Assembly: GCA_022925895.1 (NCBI GenBank) | Contig: JAKSYS010000121.1 | Coordinates: 49,909 to 113,908, forward strand | Source of the DNA: Fragilaria crotonensis | Lineage: Eukaryota > Bacillariophyta > Fragilariophyceae > Fragilariales > Fragilariaceae | Direction: 5' to 3' | DNA: 64,000 nt | Translations under genes and position numbers: made by a program | The notes under the pieces: model-generated | The model's input: the letters and a program-made list of their open reading frames with translations, nothing else | What the model was told of the DNA's origin: nothing | Database searches by the model: none | In this document: piece after piece, positions 44,766 through 56,741 of the stretch | Layout: each line of letters begins with the position of its first letter | Numbering within the stretch: position 1 is the stretch's first letter

Positions 44766-47700
44766 ACCATAGTATCTGGACGAATTAAATTACGACAGTC
44801 CCCGGACGGATTGACGAACGAGTTGTTTGACCCTATCCATTCACGAAGATCTTTGAATACGCTCTGTAGAGAATGAGAGTGTATGCAAATTGATGGAGGG
44901 TCACCGTAGCTACTTTGTGTAGAGGAGATCTATTTCAAAAGATGGCGCGATTTAAAAAGTTGATGTTTTTTTGTTAGACACAATACGAACTTCGTAATTT
45001 AATTGCTCATTCCTGCATGATGATAAGATATATTAGGAATGGCAGTAGTGCTTCTGCGACTCCGTCAGTTGCGGTTGGTAGGCCAACGGCCCAGTACACG
45101 ATCGAAGATGTAGTGAGAATGGTACGTAATTCATTTCTAGAGACTATCGCAAAGATCGACATGGTGGAATGAAAAGTGACGAGAAAAAATGAGTTCATCC
45201 TGCCTATCAATTTTATTATCTCTACACAGATTTTGTACTAACTAAATTTATCGCACCATTGCTCCACAAAACCAACGCAGGTGATTGTGAACGGTATCAC
45301 CGCTGAACAAGCCCTTGGGGCTTGTCAGATGACTGGAAGTGTTCCGCTGAGTACACTCTACTCTCGAGTCAAGGCAACAAGGGAAAGAGGCACGTATCAT
45401 AATCACATACGAAGAGCAGATGCAAGGAGAATCGGTTCTATTATTGACATTACTGAAGACGAGGATGTGACAGGAGTGGTGTCGCCGGTTACCATGGATA
45501 GTACCTTGCTATCCTTAATCAGCACACAGACATCACCGCCTCGAAAGAAGACCCGTCGCTCTTCAAAGCAAGTGAGTATTGCTCTCCTTGCTGACAAGCG
45601 CAGTAAGGCGGATTATGATCGGAGATACAAGGCTGCATTCAAGGATGCGACAAATCTTGTCGCTGGAAAGGCAAGTCCTGAATCGGTTCAGAGTACGTGC
45701 TTGAGACTCAACAATGCATACGGCCTCACTGGAAAGAAGCTGACACGTAGTACAGTGTATCAAGCAACAAAGGATGGTCTGGCAGGGACCAGTCCAAAGA
45801 AGAAGGGACCACGGTCAAAGATTCCCGACAAACTGCTTGAGGTGGTGGCGACACATGCTGAAGTGTGCCAGGTCGGAGATGGTGAGCTGAAGGCCTCGAC
45901 ATCAAGCGCTTGATCGGCGCTTCCATAGTTGGAACAAGGCATGAGACATTCCAGGTTGAATCAGTTTGGAGGAAGGTTCGCAGCGAGTATCCCGATGCCC
46001 TCAAGCAGCCAACAAGATATCTGTTGAAGACGCTCGCGCACAATGGACAACACATGACAATTTGAATCAGTGGTTTGACGATGAAGAAGGATTTGGTTGC
46101 AACAGGGCTTGTTGAGGATAAAGCGGTCCTTGATGAGAATGGAAACGTTGCGTCAGAAGTTTGCTTCAAATGCGATTCGCAGCGACGCATCATTAATATG
46201 GATGAAACTCACCACAATTTAGCTATTACCGGCGACAGAGGAGGTCCGCGAGCTGTATCGTATCACAACCCTTCTTTTCAGCGTGGTGCATCCAGAGGAG
46301 TGAAATCAGGTCGTCATGTCACAGGTGTCTATGCAACAAACGCAGAAGGAGAAGCTCTTCCTCCATTCTATATCTTTGACTCGACAGCAAAGTCTGACGA
46401 TAACTTTCGTGTGAAGATGGATTGGCTTGTGGGCTTGCCGACAGTCGAAGGAGGTTTGGCTGCCCATCCACAGAAAAGTACGACAGCTTTATGCCGTTCG
46501 CTCGCGTGGATCGATGGACGATGAGTTGCTCAATCAGTACATTGAAACAGTGATACTCCCATTGTATCCCAACATCAATAAAACAGCAATCTTCGATGAG
46601 AGAGGAAGCCTTCTACAGGGTCCAGTTATTTTAAAGGTTGATGCAGGGCCTGGGAGGATCGTATCGTCAGAAATTGTGTTAGCCAAGCGCGAGGCACTGT
46701 TTGAAAAAGGATTGATCATTCTTCTCGGCTTACCTAATGCCACCAGTGTCCAACAAGAAATGGACGCCTTGTATGGTCCTTTCAAGTCGGCCACATATTC
46801 TCGCGGTGAAAAAGTTGTGCAGCAGAAGTTGAAAGCGAGAGGGCTTGCCAGGAGGAACGGACAACAACTCAGCTCTGCTGTTCTTAACCTTAACTTTGAG
46901 GACCTTCCGACAATTGTTAATGGCACAACAACCGATGCTGCTGCCGACAAACCATTCGATCTCCACTTCACAAAGGACAAGATCCTTTGGTCGTGGGCTA
47001 AGGTTGGTTTTGTTCCCTTTACAAGAAGCTGTTTGGAGAATCGAAGGGTCAGAAAGGAGCTTGGACAACACAACAAGGATGCTGCACTTGAGGACTTACA
47101 GTTTCGATACAATTTGCTAGTCGATGATTTGGAAGGTGACGGATTCAACCCTGGAATATTCGACGCTGTGATTCCAACAGCAGCTCACGTTCAAAGGGCT
47201 GCAACGGAGAATGCTCAGATCGAAGAACTGCTTAAGAGCGGCAAAGCGTTCTCGGCCTCCGGACAGTGGAACTTCTGCGAATCCCGAATTGGTAATGCGG
47301 GTGTCACGTTGATGGCTCAGAAGCGGCAACTACAACTGAATGAAACTGCGAGGACAAACACTGCAAACAAGAAGAATGAGGCACAGCTGAAGACATTGGA
47401 ACGAGCACAAGCAGCACTTGCTAAATATGAAACAGATGCAGGATCACTTACCGAAAAGGAATGGGGAGAAATGGTCCGCTGGGTGCTGCCCGTGGCGAAG
47501 GTGCCATACCTCTTGAAAGATCTCAAGAAGAGAACAAATTCTTGCAAAACTTGATACCTTGCCCAATGCTTGGACCACTTACATTCCTCGTAGAGGATGC
47601 AGCAATCATGGCACCAACACCAGTGTAAGAGTGTGTATGAAGCTTGATTGAAATAGTGAATGGACTAATTGTATGATTGTGTTTGATCGTCGAATCCAGC

Positions 47701-47939
47701 ATGTTCCTCAAACGGGACTTTAGCTACGAAGTGCAACGAAATTTCCTACGTGACTACTAACGGAAAATCAAAGATATTAAAAAGCACATATTGCATTTCT
47801 GAATACGTAGACTCCTAGCTGATCCACTGTTTATAAACATCTAAGTGTCATAGAAGTGGATTGGATCAACGGAATGCCGTAAAGGACTCAATCTGCTCCA
47901 TTAGTGACTCAACAGTCCAGATACTGTGGTTAAAAAAAT
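44766..47939 (+). mobile_element. Tc1/mariner-like (pogo-type) transposon with TA target duplication
   Basis: Inverted repeats ACCATAGTATCTGGAC (44766-44781) and its complement at 47924-47939 differ at one position (ACCAC... on the right). Both ends are flanked by TA (44764-44765 and 47940-47941), the invariant target duplication of this superfamily. The 3174 bp between them hold one transposase gene read left to right. This is a compact autonomous-looking element, although its transposase frame has several breaks. Confidence 0.8.
45017..47554 (+). CDS. DDE_1-type transposase of the Tc1/mariner-like element, frameshifted
   Basis: Exon 1 (45017-45121) and exon 2 (from 45281) are joined by a 159-bp GTACGT-GCAG intron within a Psq-type helix-turn-helix (YTIEDVVRM, then ITAEQALGACQMTGSVPLST). 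A basic linker follows (PPRKKTRRSSKQ). The catalytic domain shows IINMDETHHNL (first Asp), VILKVDAGPGR (second Asp) and QQEMDALYGPFKSATYSRG (third acidic position). Single-base indels occur near 45890, 46065 and 46455, and probably one near 47530 so that the true C-terminus lies a little beyond 47554. The C-terminal half is polar, with a coiled-coil-like segment (NKKNEAQLKTLERAQAALAK). The protein cuts and moves the element carrying it. Whether a working copy can be made depends on whether the indels are real. Confidence 0.8.
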
Positions 47940-47941
47940 CA

Positions 47942-48366
47942 AGGAAAAAAATATTCGATTGATGATATCATCATCATTTATCATCACATATGAATTCTGA
48001 ATAGATAGAAATAATGCACGACATCATAAATACATTCTTTAACCTTGAAGGAAACAGCGAGGTACTGCGCAGTCAATGCAAATAATTTCATTCGTCCGGC
48101 TTCTATGTTTATACTTGTACCAGTTGTTCTACGTTTCTACTACTCGCACTCGCGTACTGTGCTCCAGACTTCAGCAGCATGTCTCGAAGGCTCGGAGGTA
48201 ACACGATGACTCGGCCACGACAGGATTGGCGAGTGATGCCGCGAACAACTCAGTCGATTGCATCAAAAGATATATGCATACCTGGCATATAAGATATGAT
48301 GAGTGATGACGATTCCGCGCCCAATAGCTGTTCCACCATCTCACAACCTGTTAGACTTGCATTTCG
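47942..48366. other. Spacer between Tc1/mariner element and RCC1 gene
   Basis: An ATG at 48179 opens a short frame that could be a first exon of the RCC1-repeat gene (donor not defined). Otherwise nothing. Confidence 0.35.
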
Positions 48367-49108
48367 ATGGCCATGAAAAATTTCTCCCATATCGCAATGT
48401 CGGCTGACGGATCACAACAACATGTGGGGATCACGTCATGCGGAAAAGTCTTCACGTGGGGAAAATCGAATGAAATGGGCCAACTCGGTCGTAAAACCAT
48501 ATCACGGAAGGACTGTCGGATACCAGCGCAAGTGGCAATTCCATCCCGTGCAATACGGGGCTTCGCCGGCGGTAGCAATGAGTCGGGTCATACTGTTGTC
48601 CTGGATTCTGATGGTTATCTGTGGATGGCTGGATGCGATCGGTGGCAACAGCTAGGTTTAGGGTCGGCAGAAGGCGGGGCATCCGGATACACGTGGGAAA
48701 ACGGAATGATATGGAGAGATTTCTTCACTCGAAATGACTTTATTAAAGATTTACTGGCAAGTAAAGATGAATCGATCCGAGATGTGGCACGGAGGAGACC
48801 ATACCCTTGCGTTGTCGTCCAACAAGCGGGACGTCTACGCTTTCGGCAAAGGTGGAGACGGTCAACTCGGTCTTGTTTCGAGGCCGTTCGTTTCTGCATG
48901 GGTGCGATCAACTGAGCTCTCATCGTCTAAACCGGAGATTGCTGCTGTATGCGGGATACATCATTGCTCGGTCACACTTGATAGCGCTGGAGAAGTGTTG
49001 AAAACGGCTGGGAAATGTAGGCTTATTGGCAAGGAAACAGTTAGCCTCAGAATGTGCATCGAGAGGGCGAAAAAGGATGGTCTTCTTGATGCAAGAGACT
49101 CTAAATAG
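48367..49108 (+). CDS. RCC1-repeat protein, one frameshift
   Basis: A protein of about 247 residues with RCC1-type beta-propeller blades. Recognisable blades: GITSCGKVFTWGKSNEMGQL, then VVLDSDGYLWMAGCDRWQQL, then DVYAFGKGGDGQLGL, then a degenerate VTLDSAGEVLKTAGKC. A single base is missing near 48797, after DVA; with it the GGDHTLALSS strand continues. With only about four blades this is shorter than a full seven-bladed propeller, so upstream exons (perhaps from 48179) or dimerisation may complete it. RCC1 repeats serve as GEFs for small GTPases or as protein scaffolds; no specific role can be given. Confidence 0.65.
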
Positions 49109-52100
49109 TGACAATGCCACTTGGAGCTCGGAATGATCCAGAACTGGTGTACAGTGGAATAACCTGAACTTCATTAGAGTAATCAAACATCTAGTACGTA
49201 CACGGCTTGTTCTCCAGTATTCGGAGTACTCGAAATGTGGTATGTATCGAGCACTCGGCAGTACCGTACGAAGAGCGAGACAGCACTCATGCAAAGTACG
49301 CAGGTGTTGGTGGCATCGACATTGTACCAAGACTGAGAAGCAAGAGTGCAAATAATATGCCGTACGCTATGAACTATGAACTGCGTCATGTGTGTCATCA
49401 GTATCAGCAGTATTTGCGATCATACATGTTCACACCCGTGCTTTCAGATGTAACCGCTGAAGCATAGGAGTTGCAGCATTCTCGATAACCGATGGAATTG
49501 ACCAATGTGGTGTGAGCCTCCTTCCACCCCATTGTGTTCATCAAGTCACTATCTTTGACAGCCACTTGATTCAGGTTGTGGCCGTGTTGGTGAGCTCTGG
49601 TAGCCCTGCACAACAAAGTCATTCACATCACAACCATAATGTCTGCTATATATCTATTATAGACAACAAAGCAACTCAAGCAAGGTAAGTTCATGGAATG
49701 AGCATACCAGATCTTTTAGCATTGATGCACTCACTTTGCTTCTCAATTCGTGCTGGAGATGAAAGTAACAACAAGGTTGTTGCAAAGTATGTAGGTAAAA
49801 CTTTAACAAATAGGAACTTTAAGCTTTAACTTGTAGTAACAAAAGAATGTCTAAGAACGGCCATCACCAGACAATGCATGGCTTGTATTTGAAATCCAAT
49901 GTGTCATCCCAGCTAGAGTTGCGCCTCGTAGCGTGGCGCTGAGCAGAACCCATCCGATTGCAGCTTAGGATGAGCTACCATATTGGTAGCCTAGTCTTCT
50001 CCTGTAGACAATGGTGCTCCTCCTGAAGTGCCTCCAAACTCTTCCACGAATTTTTCAGCAATCATGCCGCTGACCTATACGGACCGTGTGTTGGCAGCTA
50101 TGTCATACACGGTGTGAAATATATTCATGTTCGAAGCCAAGAATTGTCAGATGGTGCAATCATTTGCACGTGGTTTCTTCCCTCGGCATGATGCTGTACT
50201 CCGGATGCAAGCTTTCAGGGTGAATAGCAAGGAAAAAAAACCATGAAACGTCGTAAACGAACCTATTAAGACCACCGGAATGATTCTTCCTCCAAGGTTT
50301 AAAGAATTGAAGCCATTACTGTGACAAGATCCTTGATTTTCTGCCAGGAGTGGCTGGGTTGCTTATATCTTGTTTCAGTTTCCTCTATCTTCAAACTTGG
50401 GATGGTTGATTGTTAGTGTGACCACAAGCAACTTTCTTCTTAAAGTCAGGTTTGTCATCAACTATCAATTTGGGATAAAGCTGGAGTTTCTCTCAACTTG
50501 TGAATTAAGGAGGCCAGGCACTGATGCCTAAGTTGTCAAATGAAATTTGTGTCAGGGAAATAAGTCTGTTGGAGTCCTTTTAACAGTGCATTCAATATTG
50601 GTGCAACTTCATTTTGGTATGTCCGTCATCCAATTTTTCTCAAGGTGCTGGACATTTTTATGAACCTTGGGGGTACAAGATACCAAGAAACGCAGCAGAC
50701 GGTTTTATCAGCTCTGCTGGTTGGTTACATTCTTATACTAGAAAAGGGTTTCTAATGATTAATGCCCCCTGTGCAACTTTGTATGCTGCGCAGCAGTAGT
50801 ACATTATGTATGAAAAGCTGCTCCTGTCAGAGGTTTCAGCAGGGCCATAATTGCCCAATATTCCTGGATCACCAAACAGGAATGGCACTGGTGCTGCAAA
50901 GTGTGATCCCAAATCAAATTGTTCTGCTTGGATCATCCTTGTTTGTCAGTCCCAGAACTGATGATTGCGGAGTGAATGAAAGGTCAAAGAACCAGAAATA
51001 ACAGTTGTACTTTAGCCACCCATTCCTATATGTTTCCTGTTGTCTCGTCAGCTTGCAAACAGCTTCAGATCCACTGCATAGCAACAGATTGTTTGCTCAC
51101 ACTTCACTCCATTGACATTCCTTTACTAGCCATCATGACCATTCTTGCATTCTTGTGGACACGGACAGGAGGAATGTTATGTTGAAATTATTACTTAAAC
51201 CTTAGCATCGTCACTGTGATTATGATGGAAATCCTGACATTCGCATGCTGACCTCGGTCACTATGGCTGCTTCAGACCCCGTATCTGGTGAGATCTTTGT
51301 TATGTTCTTGTTGATGTTGTATTAGTCTGTCCGACGTCTTGGGTCTCGAACCACAAGCAACCTGATTCGGCGCACTTCGTGGTATCGCTCGTTCCTCAGA
51401 GTGTCAGAGTTCCGCGTATGACATACTCAGTACTCGTACATCATAGGAACTGAACCCGCATCTATTGCGTGCTCGTACGAGTACCTGTACTCGTATAAGT
51501 GTATGGTGAATACTAGTATATATGAATAGTGCTCATTTCGCCCTTTACTGTACTGTACTTTGTACAGGGTTTACATCTGCACACGGAATACAGTGCTTCG
51601 GCCGCCTTTCTGTGGAGTGGGTGGACTGTGGCTATGTGGCTATGGTCCATGTGTAGACAGCTCAACTAGCTCCAATGCGGCGGTCTCGAGTGCACACGGC
51701 TTTCACGTATTTTTACTGTGATTTTCTTCATGACTTGTTGCTTTCTTCTTTCTACGTACCTCCTAGTACAGTTGCACGTAGAGATTGCGAAACGTATCGC
51801 TCCAATCAAAAACCCCGTACAGTAAAACTATAAACATATCCATACTCTCGATCACTGCCTGCTGCCTGGCATCATCAAGAAGATTATTACTATTGCACTT
51901 GTAAGTACTTGGTGCTACTTCTACTGTGTTACCTTGTTACAACAGTCTTCTGCTACACCATGTTGGGGAGTACTGAGTACATAGGAAGTCAGCTCGAACG
52001 TGCTCAAATGAGACTCCTGCTCTTGAAGGAAAGTTCTCATCACAGCTCTCGCTTGACGTCGCAGCAATACAATACACCAGTTCCCTAAATTCGACAATAC

Positions 52101-53751
52101 TTCCAAAGATGCTTACCAGATTTCTGTATGCAGTGCCTTCAGGTTTTGTTACATCCACTCGGCTTTTGCTTCCTCATTGAAGTTGCAAAACAGCACTGCT
52201 CGAGGCTGCATGTCACATTCAAATACCTTCTCGTAGTTCCTCCGCTCCTCAATGTGATAAGCAACAAAGAGGTTTCTTACTGCAGAAAGGCATACCTGTG
52301 CCACTTCTTGACTGTCAATGACATTTTGTTCCGCGTGATTTCAATTCCTCTCATTGCCGACTTCGTTTTCGTGCGCGTTTTAATTGTTGAATGATTTTTA
52401 CTGACACCGCACGCTTTTGCCACGTAACTGATAGCTCATGAGTTGCCTTTGTCGTACTCTTTCCATGTTTTCCTTTGCAAGTTCATTGTTGTGTATCAGA
52501 ACCAGACACACCGACAGATGACCGCCCTGCCAGAAATCGAAAAAGTTGTCGGTACTGTTGGCACAGCCGATGCTGAAGATGCTCGTTTCGAATCCCAAAC
52601 TTCAAACCACTCCAAGCTCTTTGGCTTGCTATTCCTTATTCTATCCATGTAATGAACCATCAGCAAGTGCTTCATTCTTGACGTTCTTGTGAGCATTGAA
52701 TCGTTTGCCTGCTGATTTTGTTTCAGCTCGTGACACGTCCGCTTACTTGTAAGGGTCATATCCCAGCATGCAGCCAACATCTCCACTTCTCTCTTGGCCA
52801 TGTTCGTGCTCTTGCTGCTTTTCTGTAGCTCTCATCATTATTAATTTCAAATTCCTCCTTGAAACTTAGACAATTTCCACCAAAAGTGGATTAAACTCCT
52901 CCAACAGCTTGGAATCTTGGGTTTGCTCGTGCTTTCGCGCGGAAAGTTGAATTTGTGCATTTCTCCTTTTCAATTTGTTCAAACTCAGCATGCCCAACAG
53001 GCTAGAACTCATGAACAATTTGCTTCATGGCGCACAGTACATCAGCAAATGGCGGTGTTACAGATGTCATTGTCACTTGAGGAGTTGCGCAATGGAAGCT
53101 TGCACTTTCTACCAATTTATGACTCGGACGATGCTCCAACACAGTGAACGTTGCACCGTAGAATTAATATCAGAAGCTACACGTGCGATTAGTCAAATTC
53201 TCTTCGTGGAAATTTCTTCAACCGTGTGCACTCGAACCGCCGCCTTGGAGGTCGTATGCAGATAATGGACTTTCTGTCACGCTTTCTTAAATTTCGCATT
53301 TTTAAGACTGTCCCTGGTACTAGTACTTGTACTCTACTCGTACATAGTCAGTACAAGTATCTGGTACGCCGACTACGAGGGGATGAAATGATGAATAGAG
53401 AGATTGGAGTTCTGTTTTCTGTATGCACAGACCACTCACTGGCCACGGCTCGAAGCTCGAAGCTCGCAGCGCGCATCGTCACAGGTGGAAGACGAAGGGC
53501 AACCGTGAGAACGGAGGACTGTTCGCGAGACGCGAGTCGCACGTTGCGAGTCGAAAGTTGGTTTGTTTGTTTCCTTCTCTCCTGGTTGGTTGCGACGTAG
53601 CGAATTACAATCAATCACAGCAAGTGAAAACATCACGACGACCGTAAAGCGGTCCTTTTGGGACCATCTGTCCACATTGTGGACCTTTCCTCTTACAAAA
53701 ATCGGTGTCGTTGTTGGTACATCATTTGACAGCGTTCGGTTACGGGTCGAC
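49109..53751. other. Long region without recognised genes; AT-rich, probably decayed transposon sequence
   Basis: From 49600 to about 51250 the DNA is AT-rich with fragmented frames. From 51900 to 53150 there are several medium frames on both strands (51937-52158 minus, 52496-52801 minus, 52917-53147 plus) with reasonable composition but no domain I recognise. The minus set could be exons of one unknown gene. GTAC-rich words occur at 51420-51560 and 53310-53370. I could not find terminal repeats that delimit an element. Confidence 0.35.
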
Positions 53752-55605
53752 ATGCCAGAATTGCCGCCATCCCAACAGCGCGAGGTCGCCTCTGGCGTTG
53801 CCAACCTTGGAAACACTTGTTACATGAATGCCGTCCTTCAGGCGCTGGCTCATGCCCCGGAACTTTGTCTTGCAATCGATTATGAACCTCATCAACTCAC
53901 ATGTCCCATCGCTCGAGGGAACGAAGAACGGCGAAGAACCTCGCCTGGTCCGTCCTGCGAAGGGCCCCCCAGAAAGCGATCAACACGAAAGTCAAGGCGG
54001 TCTGGTAAAAAGAGTCCATGCACAGACTCGGATGATTCGGTGGATATGGAGTTTTGCACCCTTTGTGAGTTCGAAGATCACATTACTGAGGTCCATGCGA
54101 GATCGAGATCCGGTGACCCCGTCGCCCCGGAGGTCTTTGTCAATGGCTTCGTTGAACAAGTGGCTCCACCATGGTTCAAACTTGGCGTCCAAGAAGACTC
54201 GCATGAGTTTCTCCGAATCCTCATCGAGGCCATGCAAAAATCGTCGGCGTTGGCCTCGAAGGCAACTGGGCATGGGTCAGTTCATGACAATCCGGAGAAC
54301 GAGAAGCTCTATCCCTTTAAATTGTTCCGAGGAACAGTCGAGTCCAACGTCTGTTGCGATTCCTGCCATGCGATGAATTCAACCATCGATCCCATCGAAG
54401 ATATTGGCTTGGAAGTGACGCATACGTCTGGGTCAGCCCTTTCTGACCTGAGCTCCGCCTTCCAACGATTCACCAAGGTGGAACCGCTTGCAGAATACAA
54501 GTGCGACCGATGCGGCAAGATGGGTCGGGCGACTAAACAGTCCCGCTTGGCCTCGATACCCCCTATCCTGACTCTTCACCTCAAACGATTCCGCTACGGA
54601 TCCGACGGCAAGCCTCTACCCCCTCCGGCTCGTCGAGGTCGCGAAGTGTCGCAACTACTAGGTGCCTCGGGGTCTGCCAAATTGAAGGACACATCAAATT
54701 CCTCGAGATCTTTGATCTTAAACCGTTCCTGACAGAGCAGCTGTCGGGGAAGGTTAAGAACATGTTCTGTCGCCTCTTTGCTGTCGTCGTGCATTCGGGC
54801 AAAAACTCGCATTCTGGCCACTACGTCGCCTACGTGAGGAACATTAGCAAGAACGAATGGTGGAAAATGGATGATGCTCGCGTGTCGCGTGCCACTTCGC
54901 AAGAAGTCTTGAACGCTGAAGCCTACATGCTCTTTTACCGTGTGGTAGATCACCCCGTGGCACAGGACCTTCGTGCCAAACAGGCCGAGGTGGCGACGTT
55001 TGCAACGTCGTCTACCATGGAAGCCCCGGCATTGTCGGCGACTGCGGCTCCCGTTGCTACTTCCTCGACATTCACCGTAGCCAACTCAGTCACGCCGCAT
55101 GACATGGAAGGCAGCGGGCGAAAACGAAAGCGCGAACTACCAGAATACTCAACTGGTGAGGAATGGGTGAAATCCAAAACGAGTTTGCCTCCCTCGTTGG
55201 CCTCATTCTTACGCCGAGCTGAGGAGTTTGTTAGCGAGAACATTGAGTTCACTCCAGAATTCTTCAAATTGATTACGGCGGAAGCTTCCAAGGGCAAGAA
55301 CGGTCACGGGCCACTTCGAGTTTCCAGTAAGTCATGAAGATGGCTTCGCACTTTGCTAGAAAATGCTCGTCTTCTCCTGCTGACAAGATACCTTCATGAC
55401 AGGTGATGATGTTCAAGGAGGTATAGAGCGCTTTCGTCCGGGAGTTTTGGAACTCATTTCCAAGCTCATCAAGCAGAACGGCGGTGTTGCCGACGTTCTT
55501 CGACGCTACGACTCTAATGCTCTCTCGAAAGGCAACGAAACTGAAGGCGGCAAAGAGAAGGCTCTCATTGTCCCTGTCATTGAAGCGAACGAGTCCTTCC
55601 TCTAA
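53752..55605 (+). CDS. Ubiquitin-specific protease (USP/UBP family, USP36/42-like), two exons
   Basis: A cysteine deubiquitinase that removes ubiquitin from substrates. The Cys box is GVANLGNTCYMNAVLQAL with catalytic C23; the His box is HSGKNSHSGHYVAYV with catalytic His near residue 357, followed by EWWKMDDARV. The zinc-type pairs CCDSC and YKCDRCGK lie between. ILTLHLKRF is the usual box. A basic insertion with RKRSTRKSRRSGKK splits the domain. One G is missing near 54690 (KLK-GHIKF); adding it joins both halves. A 76-bp intron (55327-55402, GTAAGT to CAG) joins to a C-terminal exon ending at 55605; total about 592 residues. The C-terminal basic motif (GRKRKREL) may be a nuclear signal, in line with USP36/UBP10-type nucleolar enzymes; this is inference. 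Confidence 0.9.
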
Positions 55606-55751
55606 CGAAAAGGCGAATTAAGGACTATGGAAGTCTTCGAAACGCCGAAGGGGAGTACAGGAATTTGCGTTCTTTTTACGGCTTCGAAAACGCTGTAACT
55701 TTGCTTCCTATGTATCGTAACCACTACCAGTAGGAGCGTAGCACTTGGCAA

Positions 55752-56531
55752 TCATATGTCCCAGCTCGACTGCGCATGGAGGCCTCCATAGGACAAGGAT
55801 GGGGGGAGTGCACCATAGTGCGAACCCATCCCATTGAATTGGGTCGATTTCGGTCTACGCCTTTGCAAGGCTAATTTCACTACTCGGAATCCCGCATAGG
55901 TGACAACCGTGACTATCATCCACCTCAAAGCTCGCAATCTTCGTCTTTTCTTTTTGTCTTCTTCAGATTCTGATTCGTTTCTACTCGCATCCAGCCTTCG
56001 CATCTCAGTATACGTTTTCAGAGCGTGGTCCAACATAGCCGAGGCTGTCTCCAGGAGATGCTGTATTGCCTGCGTATTCATCCCGATAATCTGAATGAAG
56101 GATGACGTTAGCGTCAAGGAGTCTCTCTCCTTGAGGAACTATGCTTAACTTACCTGCACTGCTTGTCCTAACGAAAACACCACGTTCTGTACCCCAAATA
56201 GAAACTGATTCAGACCAGACAAGGGACCAGGTGGGGGCATTCCTCCTCCAAATGGTGAAACACCGTACATACCTCCACCATACAATCCACCTCCGTACAT
56301 ACCCCCACCATACATACCAGCGCCGCCGTACAAAGAAGATGAGTTGGTAATGGGGAAGATGGCACCATCCGTCGCGGCGAGCGGCGTGGGATTTGGAGGC
56401 GACGGAGCTGTTGTTTCGTGATGCTCTCGCTGCTTCTCTCGATCTTTTCCTCGACTTGTCGTCGACGCTTTCCTCCTAGCCTCTTTCGCAGGTGCAGGTG
56501 ATAGCTGTGTCAGGTGGATACTCGGGGGCAT
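55752..56531 (-). CDS. PEX13: Peroxin-13-like peroxisomal import protein, two exons
   Basis: Exons 56154-56531 and 55752-56090 are joined by a 63-bp GTAAGT-CAG intron inside the conserved core (LFGVQNVVFSLGQAVQ, then IIGMNTQAIQHLLETA). The N-terminal half has a Tyr-Gly-rich repeat (MYGGGMYGGGLYGGGMYG), typical of PEX13, whose YG-rich tail forms the meshwork in the peroxisomal import pore. A hydrophobic helix (LRWMIVTVVTYAGFRVV) follows a charged loop. There is no C-terminal SH3 domain, as in plant PEX13 and unlike animals and fungi. Total 238 residues. The frame is intact. Confidence 0.8.
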
Positions 56532-56741
56532 GGTAAAACAGGAGCTGAAACGGATGTGCCAAGGAACCGGTCGTAAATCTGTGCGGGTTTTCTGTGTGTG
56601 TGTTGGAAGTTGTGGAATTGTCCGACTATCGCTGGTGATAACTTTCTCAGGCCCTCCCTAATCGAGGACCATTTTTTCGTGTCAGAACTGACCCCCGGTT
56701 TGGTTTTGACGAAAATCTCGTTTACCGCCCTTATAATGTAT
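56532..56741. other. Short spacer between PEX13 and the Mutator-like element
   Basis: Presumed PEX13 promoter, interrupted on its far side by the transposon insertion about 210 bp upstream of the start codon. The nine bases left of the element, ATAATGTAT (56733-56741), are the candidate target duplication. Confidence 0.4.

Noticed and set aside
49600-51250. PiggyBac- or other transposase-type gene
   Set aside because: Fragments on the minus strand reminded me of transposase-like strings, but I could not identify catalytic residues or terminal repeats.
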